The translations under genes were made by a program, and so were the position numbers. The notes beneath the pieces were generated by a model. That model was given only the letters and a program-made list of their open reading frames with translations. It was not told the DNA's origin and made no database searches. This document shows positions 44,468 to 56,051 of a stretch of 64,000 nucleotides of DNA, in pieces. Location: assembly GCF_030272615.1 (NCBI RefSeq), contig NC_081415.1, positions 366,823,167 to 366,887,166 on the forward strand, read 5' to 3'. Source of the stretch: Cryptomeria japonica. Taxonomy: Eukaryota; Streptophyta; Pinopsida; Cupressales; Cupressaceae. Position 1 is the first letter of the stretch. Each line of letters opens with the position of its first letter.

Positions 44468-44859
44468 TTAATTGATAAGCTCCTGAATCAAGTCATTCAA
44501 TTTATAACAGCTTGATGACTTGTGACCCTTTGTGCGATGGTATTCACAAAAATCATTGTCATTCCACCAAATTGGCTTGAAAGAACCTAGCTCGTACACC
44601 CTAATTTTTGGCAAAGTAATCATGTTTTTTTGTATCATTTTCTTTAACGTCGATTCAATAGGTTCTCTAAGGGGCATGTAGTTCCTTATAGGGATGTTCA
44701 TTCTTGGAAATCTTGCATTAGTAGATTGTATTGCATTTGCATTTATTGAAACTATGTTGTTTTCTTGAAAATGGCTTTTGTTTTGAAAGGACGATTGAAT
44801 TGGTCCTTGCAATGATGCAGCCGGTTGAGATATTTTTACTACACGAGCATCCACATTAC
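44468..44859 (-). pseudogene. Outer Tat gag, C-terminal segment with zinc knuckle
   Basis: Reads NVDARVVKISQP at the junction and ends with a knuckle-like FCEYHRTKGHKSSSCYKL and NDLIQELIN, the C-x2-H-x4-H-x4-C wording of Tat gag nucleocapsids. It continues gag from 59646 in the same frame once the solo LTR, everything nested in it and one 5-bp duplication are discounted. A TAA stop lies at 44468. Confidence 0.8.
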
Positions 44860-46274
44860 TGTTGTCACAAAAGTTGAACCTGCTTGATGAACAACCTTGA
44901 TCATCAGCCTTGTGCAACATGGAAGCAACCTCCCAAGTATGGGACTTGCAGAATAAAAGAAAGAAGATCCCTGAACAAGGTTACAAAATTGCCTTTAAAG
45001 CTCAGGCATAACTCAGATCGAGATGGAGTTAAGAAACCCTAAACCTAGATAGGGTTAGGTTACAAAAATATCAGAGCATGAGGAGAAGATCCGATCAAGG
45101 ATCTAATGGCATGTTGAGTGCAATCTCTGAAAATGGTCCTCTATGGAATGGGGAAAAGCAAAATCTGCAGATGAGGGGAAAACCCTGCACATAAGGCATC
45201 ATTGTGGCGTATGCAGTCTGAAGGTCTCCATTCCACATTAAATGAGCATGGGTGGTGGAGGAAAGCGTTTAAAAATAGTCTATAAAGGCATGGGAGAAAT
45301 AAACATCTCTTAAAAATCAGGAGAAATATGCGTTGGGATGGCATCTAAAAAGGCCTTTAGACCCATAAGTCTTCTAACTGCAATGAATGGGCTTTAGGTG
45401 GCATCCAATAATGGCCTCAAAGTTGTGTCTGGAGTTATGACCATGAATCCAACAACTGGGATGAAATCAGATTGGATTTGGGGCACTGACCAAGGCAAAA
45501 CTCATATTTGACCACCTAGTCGGCAACCACTGCGCACAAAGGTTTAAATTTTCACCTGATCTATGAGTTTGAATTGTGGCCCTTGGATCCTCCATATCAT
45601 GTTAAAAATAAACACGTGAGATCTAGCTGCATAGCCTTCAAAAGACTCAATTTGGGTTTAAAACATGGTCGTCCGATCAGGCCATAATGAAGATTTGATG
45701 ATCGTGAATGTCTGGCATGGCACCCCGGGTCCACATCTCCCTTTATTGTGTGAGCATCGAATTGGTCCAACTCTCTGTGTGGGATGGCGGGGAACACCCT
45801 ATCCTTGTGTATTTCTTATCTCGTGCACCATTTTAATCTGTCTTTTCCTTGGTGCGAGGTAACAAATAACCAAATCTTCATCACCTTCAGATACCCCGCA
45901 TGGCATTTTGATGTGCAACTCAACCTAATCTACAACAGGATAGAAGGGAAAAGAGATATTTCTCATCGTTGTTATCATCCACTCGTCTCTTTTATCTTTG
46001 ACTCTCCTTGTGCGATAGCGGGGAAAGTCCCTTCCTCTACACCTTTCGCTCTGCGAGGTGGCGGGGAACATCACCCCCTATCCTCTTTTATTACCCCACA
46101 AGCATCATTTGGGCCTTCACTTACCCTATAGGATGGCAGGGAAAGCCATCCGCCCTTATCTTTTGCTGCCCCCCAACACTCTTTCCTTAGCACTTTTCAC
46201 CTTGTGGGATGGTGGGGAGAGCCAAACAGCTTCACTTTTGTTTACCCCGCACCGCAATTGTCTATTGTGTTTCA
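44860..46274 (-). mobile_element. Solo LTR, left part (split by the inner Tat element)
   Basis: Left part of a minus-strand LTR whose other part is 59186-59645. On the minus strand the whole runs from TGTTGGCGTTTTTTGTGCC to TTTTGTGACAACA, about 1.88 kb. Flanks are ATTAC (44855-44859) and AATAC (59646-59650), four of five bases equal. No internal region. Gag resumes in frame on both sides, which independently fixes the ends. The short frames at 45141-45344 and 45665-46366 are not genes. Confidence 0.75.
45780..46240 (+). repeat. Diverged GGGATGGCGGGGAAA repeats within the solo LTR
   Basis: GGGATGGCGGGGAACA (45781), GCGATAGCGGGGAAAG (46013), GAGGTGGCGGGGAACA (46055), GGATGGCAGGGAAAGCC (46131) and GGATGGTGGGGAGAGCC (46207) recur, most followed by a C/T-rich stretch with TTTT and ACCCCRCA. 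The last three are 76 bases apart. Confidence 0.65.
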
Positions 46275-47171
46275 TGTTGCCACGGGGATTTGCACCTGAT
46301 GCAAGCTTGATTTTCTTGCAATCCCATGCAACATGGGACTACTCTCGGGCTGTGGGTATCCTATAGTGAGAGTAGACCTCCAGAATATGGGTTGGCTCCC
46401 TTCAGATATCCTAAGAAAACTAATGACAAAAACTTAATTTGGAAAAGGGATGGAAGGAAGATTATAAAAATGAAAATGAACAAATAGGTGATGCACCAAT
46501 TACTGAAAAAATGACTTGCTATGATAATGAACTCATAATGATCCAATAATGAAACTAAAATGCTCATATCTCCCTGATGCGTACTTGCAAAAATGATTCT
46601 TATGAAAGGATAGCTTTTTGTTGTTCATAAAAGGATAACATACAATGTTTCTCACAATCTTGACACAACAAATAACTTACACAATCACAGACCTGCACTA
46701 TAGCATTCTACACCATGAATTGAACATTGAAGGAAAATAGATAAAAGGAAGGATTACTTGAATAATAATCACAACTGTTTCATCCAAAATGTACTCAAAA
46801 CAATATTTTGAACTCGGATACAAGAGAAGGAACTCGCTTTTTATTGAAAAGAAGGAGTTTTTATTACAAAGTCTGAGCAATGCTCATAAAGAACGAGTTA
46901 TAGAAGTGTGAATATCTGTTGCCACAAAGATCAGACCCCGAACTCTCAAACTCCAAATCCACCAAGCCCCTTATACTGAACTTCCAAAATTCAAAACTCA
47001 AAAAATAACAAAAAGGCTCTCAAAAACATGTGTTGACATTTATGCACCAAATCAGGGTTGTGACTGAAAGAAAAACTCCCTTTCGCATTGATTCCACCTG
47101 GATGCTACCGGACTTGGGCCTTCTTTCTAGTGATTCTGTTGGATGTCATTATTTCAGATCGCACATCTTCT

Positions 47172-49120
47172 TATCAGATTATCGGCGTAACATCAAAATA
47201 GTCCCGCCGATAACCGATGGCGCGCTCCCAACAACATTCTTTCTTGCATTGACTCTGCATCCTCTTTCAGGTCTTTGGAACAACATTGGAATGAATTACT
47301 CGATGTTCCAATGCTTCCTGCATTACCTCACGCCTTTTCCATTACTTCGCACTTTTCCATCGGGTTATCGGGATAACATTGGAATAGCTCCTCCCGATAA
47401 CCGATGACTTGCTATGCTGCTTACTTGTTAATTTGCCTTTGAACCATTGAACCGATTGAACCCCTGAACCGTTTGAACAATCATTAAGCCATTGAAGTAC
47501 TTTGAACCATTGTCGAGCCATTGAACCATTTTGAACCATTGAACCATTTTGAATTACTGAACCAAGTTGAAGTTCAAATTCCAAGTTGATATGCTCGTCT
47601 GCAGACATTTGCCACGTGTCAGCCTTTGATTTGCTCACGGGTCCACTTTGTCTGCCATCTGGACTTGGTCTGACTTGGTTATTCATTCTCTCTCTACCAT
47701 GTGGCACATCGTCACTCATTCTAAGCCCACTTGGACGACCACCTCAACTGCCAACTCGCCAGTCGCCAAGTTGCATGAGATAACCAGTGAGCATCTTCAT
47801 CATGCGGTATAACGACGGTTGTTGATCTGTCCTTAAACTGCTTGATCTTTAACCTCTCTAAGCATCCATGCCACATGTCAAACTATGATTTGTCAGCTGA
47901 TCCACCTGAGCATGGCCTCATCTGCCACCTCAACACCATTGGGCCCACCATTTTACTTTGGTTTTCTCAGCTTCAACCCTTCAGCCAAACTTCATCTTCG
48001 GCTATCCATTTTTGTGTCTCATTGAAACCGCAATTTCATTGATGCCTTCACTTTTTGATGGAACCGGTTCATATTTCTTTGATGTGCCTTTGTCGATGGA
48101 TCCTAGCACTCGGTGAACTGCTTTCTTGTCTTATCGAAATCTTAGTTTCATCGACACCTTTCATGTCGATGAAACTGATGCCTTTGGTGAGTCCATATTG
48201 AGATCCATCAAACCCACGGTCTTCTCGACATTCATTTGTCATCTGTCTGCCACGTGGCACCCTTCGATTGGCTCTGGAGTTTACAACTGGGCACCTCCTA
48301 TCACGAGGGTATTCATCCCAGGCTCTCCACTCTGACACCTTAGCATGGCCTCCATTAACCGTCGGAATGAACTGCCTGCCTTAACCGCTTGCATTAATTG
48401 TCGGCCATGGTTCACCGCTAGTGGTTTGTCGCCAAGTCGCAGGCGATATCTGGCGAGCATGTTTATGTTGCGACATAGTGACAGCCCTTGGATCCATCTT
48501 GATCACCATTGATATTTGTTGATCTTCTCGACCCTTAGCCCCTCTGAGCGGCTAAATCCTATGCCGCGGTGCCATCACATGTCCGCCACTTTTCTGACAC
48601 CTCATAACCTACATGTTACCACATGACACCTCATGACTTGCTCAGTGCTTACCTCAGCGCCACCTGGCCTGCCAGCTCATCAGTCGCCAAGTCGCGGTTG
48701 TTAACAGTTGAGCACTTTCATCTTGCAGTATAGCGACCACCGTTCAATCTTCTGCAACCTGCCCGCTATTTAATTTCTCCTTTTGCTGCAAAATTAAGCC
48801 GCTATGAGATGCAGGCGCATGTGAGGGACCACCAACTCTGAGATGCACATGTACGGGAGGGACAACCAACTCTGAGCTACCATTTGCCAAAAGCTCATAA
48901 GCTTTGACACCTAAGATATACGCGGCCTTACACATAAATACTGAAATGCTCCTCCCTGCAACCAAGGTGGGATAAAAGGTTCGCCTTAGCCTTTTCCAGC
49001 GGGTCATCGGGATAAGATTAAAACACTCCCTCCCATAGCTGATGACTTCACACACCACTTTGCACTTTCTATCGAGTGACCGGGATTACATAAGATAGTT
49101 CCTTCCGACAACCCGATGAC
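47172..49120 (+). repeat. Four dispersed hairpin modules in the Tat LTR
   Basis: At 47172-47220, 47358-47409, 48997-49048 and 49070-49120 a unit of about 50 bases recurs: ATCGGGTTATCGGGATAAC, a spacer of about 15 bases with AAAAYA-GTYCC, then CCCGATAACCGATGAC. The two ends are complementary, so each can fold into a stem. The right LTR has the same four modules (near 56950, 57131, 58735 and 58797). Confidence 0.72.
47438..47572 (+). repeat. GAACCATT minisatellite in the Tat LTR
   Basis: TTGAACCATTGAACC and variants, unit about 9 or 18 bases, run for about 135 bases. The same array is in the other LTR at about 57212-57343 with few changes. Confidence 0.75.
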
Positions 49121-49452
49121 TACATTTTGCGCTCCACACTAGTCTTTGGGTCTTCGAGGTAAGTCTTGTCGATCGGGGTAGGTCATGCCGACAAGGTAAA
49201 AATTCAAGAAACTGCAAAGAAACACCCATTTCCATAAACATGTTGGGCTCAACCCTCAGGGGAGCCACATTTTACCCCACATGCTATCATTCAATGAATC
49301 AAAAAATTATTTTCCCTGTGTCTGCACATGAAGCAAACAATTTAGACAAAAACATGTATTATTTTCATACTTAGCACTTGTTTCTCCTTCTGAGACACAT
49401 TGATCTGATATCTCTTGCATCCTGATTGAGCTAGCAGCAAAAATATGTAACA

Positions 49453-49971
49453 TTTTTGGCGACATCTTCTATATGTTTGCCTGCTAAACATTTTGACCAG
49501 CTACCTTATGCGTTCAATTGGGCACAGATTCACTAAGACTGGTAGAAAACTGAAACAACACATCACACATGACTACAAAAACTCTCCTTTCCCTCAAAAG
49601 CCTATCCTAATCTATGGAGTACATGTGTGTAGTTTATGGCAATGAGATTAACACCTTACTGTCATGAATTAGGTATGTGCATTGACAGATTAGGACTGGA
49701 CAAAACAACAAAACACCTCTGAAACACTACAACAGATTATTGCAACAGAAAGACCCTTATACTCCTTCTGAATTGTGCACTAGGCACTTAGGGAAAACAA
49801 AACTACAAACTGACCTACTATGCAAAGCACTTATCACTACTAGAAAAACTGAAATATGTACAAAATTTTAAGCATACCTCAAAAGCAATGCTTGAGGTGA
49901 ATCCCATTGACTGCAATTGATTGAACTTCACCATCTAATTTAGACAGTCGAAAGGCATTGTGTTGCTTGCA
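49453..49971 (-). other. 3' untranslated stretch of the Tat element
   Basis: Between the integrase end and the 3' LTR. The bases at the LTR border (minus GATGTCGCCAAAAA) are not a clean polypurine tract, so it may have decayed. No ORF. Confidence 0.55.
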
Positions 49972-51005
49972 CTAAGAAATCATATAAGGCCCACTCCAAA
50001 AAGAATCAAACTTTGTATGCTTGCCTGGCTTGCTTTTGAATTCATCCCATTTCAGGACAATGTCACCTTCCTTCAACACTCTAGGAGAAGCCCTCTTATC
50101 AAAAGATCTTTTCATTTGAGCTTGGTGATGCTCAATTTGCCTCATTGCCTTATTTCTAACTTCCTCTAACTCAATCAGCTGAGCCAATCTTGTTGTCATG
50201 GGCTCTTCATCAATCATATCCAGCTAGTTAGCTAGATCAAGGGATGGAAATTCAAGTGAAATAGGCAACCTTTCTTCTTTCCCATACACAAGCATGTATG
50301 GAGACATTCCAGTGGACCTATTTGGTGTGATTCTATTAGCTCATAAGGTTGATTTGAGCTTGGTGTGCCAAGCTCGCTGATTTCCTTCCATGGTCCTTTT
50401 GATGATTATGAGCAGATTCTTATTTGTGGACTCAGCTTGTCCATTGCCCTGCGGGTAATAATTAGATAAGGTGTTGAGATAAACACCATTATTTATTTCC
50501 CAATCAGATATTCCGCTCCCTACAAAAGCAAGAGCGTTATCTAAAACTATAGATTCAGGGACACCAAATCTAGTTATCAACTCATCATAAAAATTCAAAA
50601 CTGTTGTCTCATTTGCTTCCTTTAGTGCTACAGCCTTAGTCCACTTAGTAAAATAATCAGTGGCTGTGAGCACCCATTTGTGACCAACACTTGAAGATGG
50701 ATTTATGACTCCAATGAAATCCAAACCCCACTTCATAAAGGGTCGTTCTACCCGAATAGGCTGCAATGGCAACGCTGCCAACCTCTCTTTTCCTGCAAAT
50801 ATGGCACATTCTTTACACTTTATAACCCAGGAATGTGCATCTCTGAACAAATTAGTCCAATAATAGCCTCCTTTCATAACTTTTAGAGTTGTAGCTCTTG
50901 TTGAAAAGTGTCCTCCTATTGATCCTTCATGAAACTCATGCAATACCTTATCAACTTGATCAACATCTATGCATCTCAATAATACACCATGAAAATCTTT
51001 CTAAA
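49972..51005 (-). pseudogene. Tat integrase (broken)
   Basis: Zinc-binding block FHEGSIGGHFSTRATTLK and IKCKECAIFAGK, catalytic core WGLDFIGVI (Asp), SIVLDNALAFVG (Asp; the usual DNG is DNA) and YPQGNGQAESTNK (Glu), then the C-terminal region SPYMLVYGKEERLP, MKRSFDKRASPRVLKEGDIV and FDSFWSGPYMIS. Stops at 50341 and 50227 and a frame break near 51010 interrupt it. No chromodomain follows. The enzyme would insert the DNA copy into the genome. Confidence 0.9.
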
Positions 51006-52479
51006 TAGAAAACCATTCAAGAGTACATAGGGAATGGACTAAAGTCTATAATACCTTCTTCTTGACTTACTCAATCCATGAGGACACTCACCGGTCAGCA
51101 AGAAATGAGTCATTTCTTGTACCCAGCTAGTAGGAGGGATAGGAATAGCTACTTGTTCTTTGTCTTGGAGGGCTAAAACTATGTTCTCCTCATCCTCTTT
51201 ACTGTTGTTTGTGTGATCAGCAAGCTGCTCACATAGTCCCTTACCTCTGACTAGCTTGGTGACCTTAATATCAACATCAAATTCCATCACCTTAGTCACC
51301 CAACTAGCTCTCTTATCATTTAAGTCTTTGCTAAGCAAAAACTCTTTAACTAAGGGGTGAGCAACCATCAACTTAATCCTATTGTTAGACAACATATGCT
51401 TAAACTTTTTCAAACTTCTAACAACAACAAGAACATGTTTTTCAACAAAAGAATATTTCTCCTCATAATCCTTAAGGCCTTGACTGAAAAAAGGCCAAAG
51501 GTTGCTCCAAACCATGTTCATTTTCTTTAACCAACATAGCTGAGATGTTGTCGATACTGCCATAAGCATACAAAATAAAATCTTTTGAGAAATATTGGCT
51601 CAACAAAGTAGGAGAAGCTACAAGTGCCTCTTTTATAAGCTCAAAACTCCTCTTCCCATCCTTAGACCAGCTAAAAGGAATATCCTTTTTCAATATAGAA
51701 GTTAGAGGTTTTAATAATTCTACAATATCTGCAATAAACCTCCTAACAAAATTAATCCTACCCAAGAAGCTTTGCAAGCCTTTCTTGTGTGCTGGTAGAG
51801 GTAAGGAAAGAATAGCACTTACTCTCTTTGGATCAATAGTAATACCTTCTTTTGACACCACATATCCTAGAAGCTTGCCCTCATGAACTGAAAACACACA
51901 TTTCTTTGGGTTAAGAGATATACCATACTCCCTACACCTCTCAAAAATTTTCTTTAGGTGAGCTAGGTGTTCAACTGAATTTCTGGAATAAAAAGTGATA
52001 TCATCCAAATAAACAAGTACAAATTTATACATCAAACCATGAAATGCCATATCCATAGCACGCTGAAAAGTGGCACCAACATTTGGCAAACCAAATGGCA
52101 TCTTTTTATATGCCATTGTGCCCCACTTAGTTGTAAATGTTGTCTTAAATTGACCTTCCTCCTTCACTAAAACTTGGTTATAACCTGAGAAGCCATCTAG
52201 CAAGGAGAATCTCTCAGAACCTGCAACAACTTGCAGAATCTACTCCATAGAGGGTAGTGGGTATCTATCCTTCAATGAGGCTCTATTGAGATCTCAAAAA
52301 TCAACACAAAGTCTGATTTCACCATTCTTTTTCCTAAATGGGACAAGGTTTGACACCCAAGAGGTGTGTTTAATAAGAAAAATGATGTTGCTCTCAATGA
52401 GTTTATTAAGTTCTTTGACCATAAGGGGCTCAAGCTTTGGATTAAGAGGCCTCTATTTTTGCCTCACAGGTTTAGCATT
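51006..52479 (-). pseudogene. Tat reverse transcriptase and RNase H (broken)
   Basis: RT from about 52470 (MVKELNKLIES, VPFRKKNGEIRLCVDF, FSGYNQVLVKEE, MPFGLPNVGATFQRAM, catalytic FVLVYLDDITFYSRN, KLLGYVVSKEGI) into the RNase H (SKDFILYAYGSIDNISAMLV, where Asp of the usual YxDAS block is Gly; then after a frame change YSFVEKHVLVVVRSLKKFKHML). A VRGKGLCEQLADHTNN block ends it. Stops or shifts near 52454, 52315, 52230, 51480 and 51039. The RT active site YLDD is kept; the RNase H first acidic residue looks altered. Confidence 0.9.
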
Positions 52480-53979
52480 TAGCTCAAGCTCTATGGTATG
52501 TTGGGCAATACTAGGGTCAAAACCTTTTAAATCAGAATATTGCCAAGCAAAAATGTCACTAAACTCTTGGCACAGTAAAACAAATGCATGCATTTCCTCT
52601 AAAGTACATACCTTGCCAAGCTTTAACAACTTATCCTTGAAAATCTCAACATTTTCATAATGTTCCTCCTCGATCTGCAAGCTAGATTTTTCTTTTCTCA
52701 CTTGATCATCCTCATTGAAAATTGACTCCAATGTGACGAAACCCTTAGGTAACTTGTTTGTTTTCAGTTGTATGACCTGATCATCATACTGTTGCTTGAG
52801 CTTCTCTTGGTTGGTGTTAGAAAACTCCTCCTCTTCCCTCAAAAAATTAATAATCTGCTTATCACTATCAAAAACTTGCCAATGATCAGCATTATTAGGA
52901 ATGGAAGACCTAACAATCACTTTTACATATTGAAGTTCATTAACATTGTTGATATCATTTGGAATATCATATTGTGCTCCTATTGCAACAAGTCTATCAG
53001 CATGTTTATTAAAATTTCTAGGAATACACAGCAAATTGAAAGCTTGGAAATCTTCAATAAGATCCCATACCATATGTTTATAAGACTTTAAAATATCATT
53101 CCTAGTGGTATGGAGACCTCTTACTTGGTTGACAACCAATTCACTATCACCATAAACCTGCAAACAATTGATCCCTCTCTTCTTTGCCCATTGTAGACCA
53201 TGAATTAAAGCCTCATATTATGTTGTATTATTGGTGCAGCTAAAAGAAAACCTAAAAGTTGCATAATATTTATCATCAGTAGGGGAAACCAACATACAAC
53301 CACCACCAACACCATTCTTACTTCTTGACCCATCAAAATAGAGCTTCCAAAGCTCATCTTGATGTTGATTATCTTGTTGTCCAGCATCCTTAATCAAATT
53401 TGGGACAACAAAACCTTGTTCATGAAACATATAGACTCCAAGGCTTACCTCATCCATATTTTTAAAAGGATCTTCCTCAAGATTCTCAGCTGCCCATTCA
53501 TCCAAAATAATATCAGGAATGTCATCAATAGGGGTGCTTGGATCACATGGAATGGGTTGGTCATCTTGCTCATGAATGGTTAAATTGGCATTGACAGCAC
53601 TAGGGACATAGGGTTCTATGTGATCATTAGCTAAAGCTTCTGATTTAATAGTAACTTTAGTTCCATACCTAGTCCTAAAAAACATATGTGACCAGTCAGA
53701 TGAAAAATAACCTCCTAATTTGGCTGTAAAGTCTCTTGATAAGCAAATTGCAAAGTAGGGTGGTAGGTCTATCATATAAACATCTTGCAGAATAGAAAAA
53801 TTGGGGTAAGCATGGACTGTTAGACTCAAATTTTTAATGACTCCTACAGTATTTACAATAGTCCCATCTAACTGCACTACACCCTTTTTCAATGGCTCAT
53901 AAGTCAGTCCTAATTGGTCAACCAACTGCTTGGGCATGACTGAGCTACTTGCACCTGAATCTATCATGCAGTTGTGCAC
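52480..53979 (-). pseudogene. Tat protease and extra archaeal-type RNase H upstream of RT
   Basis: Protease at the start: MHNCMIDSGASSSVMPKQL (active Asp), LDGTIVNTVGVI. About 200 residues on comes an extra RNase H: LWKLYFDGSRSKNGVGGG (Asp), FSFSCTNNTT followed by a stop and YEALIHGLQWA (the catalytic Glu codon is the TAA stop), VYGDSELVVNQVRG (Asp), NFNKHADRLVAIGA (Asp). A 130-residue linker (QLKTNKLPKGFVTLESIF, LCQEFSDIFAWQYSDLKG) leads into RT. The fragment at 15666-16688 has the same arrangement. The extra RNase H defines Tat elements. Its place between protease and RT, not after RT, is notable; I cannot say how common this is. Confidence 0.88.
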
Positions 53980-55850
53980 TAGGTGCTAGCCAATGATTAG
54001 AGTGACATAAAGGGAGGTGGTTTATTTACCTTGGACTGCTAGCACTGTTGTTCACTCTTCTGTTGAGGCTTATTAGTAAGAACAACTTTTGAAGTTTACT
54101 GATTAGATGGTTGGGCAGTCAAAGAATGGTTAGACAAAGTATCATGTAACAAATCTTTTTGCCCAGGTAGGAATAGTGAATCCCACATTGACACGCTAAC
54201 ATGAGTTTTCTTCAACTGATCCAAAATATTAAAATCGGTCATACTAATCTTCTGTTGTCCCTTAGTAGCAACAATGTCCTTTTGGATTTGTGCTAGCTGA
54301 GGTTGGATTTTTGGCTGATCTTTGGTCACCACAAGTTGTGATCTCTGAAGAATCTGTGTATTTTGAGCAGAGAGAGACCTTGCCTGAGCTTGGGTACTTG
54401 AGAAAGGCTGATTATTATTCTTATCAGTCTGCTGCCCCATATCGACAGCCCTTTTTTTGGATCTTGTGTTGGCTACTACAGGGATGTATGACTGATTTTG
54501 AGGTTGATTAACCCCACATAACTCCTCACCTTGCCAATTCATCAAAGTAACATCAGGACTATCATGTTCCATGGGTGCAAATTGTTGTTCATTAACCTCC
54601 TGAGACTAATTTCTTGGAACAACAACACTATTTTGTACCATCAATGCCTGATTTAACACACCATTGGAGCATGTAGATTGGTTATGTGATTGGTTACAAG
54701 GAAAAAACCACTCATAGTCAACTGCCAAGTTGTTTTGGACTGGAACAATCTCCCTTGAGGAACTAGGTGTATTAAGATTATACTGTTGAAAGGGCCTTTG
54801 GTTAAAATTCCTCCTTTGACCTTGAGAGTTTGGCTGGTATGAGGCCTGGTAGGGAGCTTGGAAAGGAATTTGGTAAGGTGGTTGAGTTTGGGTTTTCTTT
54901 ATATTAACCAACTCATTACTAAAATTTTGCAAAGTCTTTTGTAAATTAGCATTTTGCTCCTTAATACTAATTATCTCTTGCAAATGACTAGGGACAACAT
55001 GCTCTTGAGCTGCAACTTGAGAATTATAAGTTGGAAATGAAGGTACAACAACTATAACAGGTGGAACTACAGGGATAATGGGTTGTAAATCAGCAAAAAT
55101 TGGCATGGGAGGCCTAGGTGCTATCTTCCCTGCTTGAATCAAACTATTTTCAGCCCTAACAACAACATCAAATGTTGTTGGTAAAGTATTTCCCCCCATA
55201 GATTGTATCATAAGTGCAATATCACTATTCAAAGCCTTAAGGTAAAACAAAAAAGCATAGTCATTAGAAGGTTTTACCGATGCTGGAATCTAATTCCAAG
55301 TCTTTTGAAACTGGTAGTTGAAATCCATCATATGCTCATGTGGAGCTCTTTTGATAGTAGTGAGCTGCTCCACCAATGAAAAATGATCTGACTTGTCTTC
55401 AAAATGTCGATTTAACAATTGTCCCAACTCATCCCAAGTAGCTATTGAGTTCACAGGCAGACCCCTGAACCACTGAAGGGCTCTCCCTTTGAAAAAGGCA
55501 ACCAAAAGTCTTAATGCAACATTCTCTGCAATGATATGATGCACTCCACACAAGGAAGCCACATCTCTAATGTGTTCAACAACCGTTGTTTGATCCTCTC
55601 CAGTGAAAAATGGCAAGCTCTTAAGTGCTATTGCTAGTATATCATCATGTTGAACTAGATTTAAAGGACTACCCTGATTAAAAGGCACAAATGGATGTAC
55701 CCTAGGGAGAGCCATGCTTGGTGTATTCTGATTAGAAGAACTTGCAAAAAGTGGATTGGTATAAGCTGTAACAACGGGGTAAGAAATAGAACTAACAAGC
55801 AGCACACCAACTGCTAGATCTGGAACTTTATTAACTACCCTAGCTCTCAT
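53980..55850 (-). pseudogene. Tat gag (broken)
   Basis: Starts at or near 55850 (MRARVVNKVPDLAVG), about 200 bases inside the primer site. The capsid block reads LPFFTGEDQTTVVEHIRDV, VAFFKGRALQWFRGLP, WDELGQLLNRHFEDKSDHF and APHEHMMDFNYQFQKTW. A Pro/Gln-rich central region follows (PYQIPFQAPYQASYQPNS), then a knuckle-like CNQSHNQSTC, and a Gln/Ser-rich tail to the protease with QPFSSTQAQARSLS. In-frame stops at 55290, 54606, 54096, 54045 and 54010. The C-terminal extension is long for a gag and has no recognised domain; it may be a gag-protease spacer. Confidence 0.85.
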
Positions 55851-56027
55851 TTTTGGGGGTGATGGGACTGAGGCTGAACTTTGCCTAGTCTAGTATTTTC
55901 TCATATGCTAGGAAGGTTGGACTGCTAAAATACTAAAGATTTGTGAGTCGCCAGGTGTGAAAAATGATTTACTGCTACACACACAAAGACAACATACAGT
56001 GGCCTTCTATAAACAGTAAAGTCCAAC

Positions 56028-56046
56028 GGTCCCACTGGGCGTGCCA
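56028..56046 (-). other. Primer-binding site of the Tat element
   Basis: The minus strand reads TGGCACGCCCAGTGGGACC after TTTT and the LTR end ...CCAACA. Same form as the primer site at 17966 but with a different sequence. Confidence 0.8.
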
Positions 56047-56051
56047 AAAAC

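Larger units (their letters stand above)
46275..49452 (-). repeat. 3' LTR of the Tat element
   Basis: 3178 bases, TGTTGCCACGG to TATGTAACA on the plus strand. It contains a GAACCATT minisatellite at 47438-47572 and four hairpin modules. Short frames inside are not genes. Confidence 0.92.

Noticed and set aside
44860-44920. Residues reading in frame before NVDARVV as real gag (HKADDQGCSSSRFNF)
   Set aside because: They lie inside the solo LTR; the gag text resumes only at NVDARVV beside the duplicated 5 bases.
45067-45085. TATCAGAGCATGAGG as a plus-strand primer-binding site
   Set aside because: The preceding bases are AAAAA, not TGG, no LTR end lies before it, and the segment is explained as part of the solo LTR.
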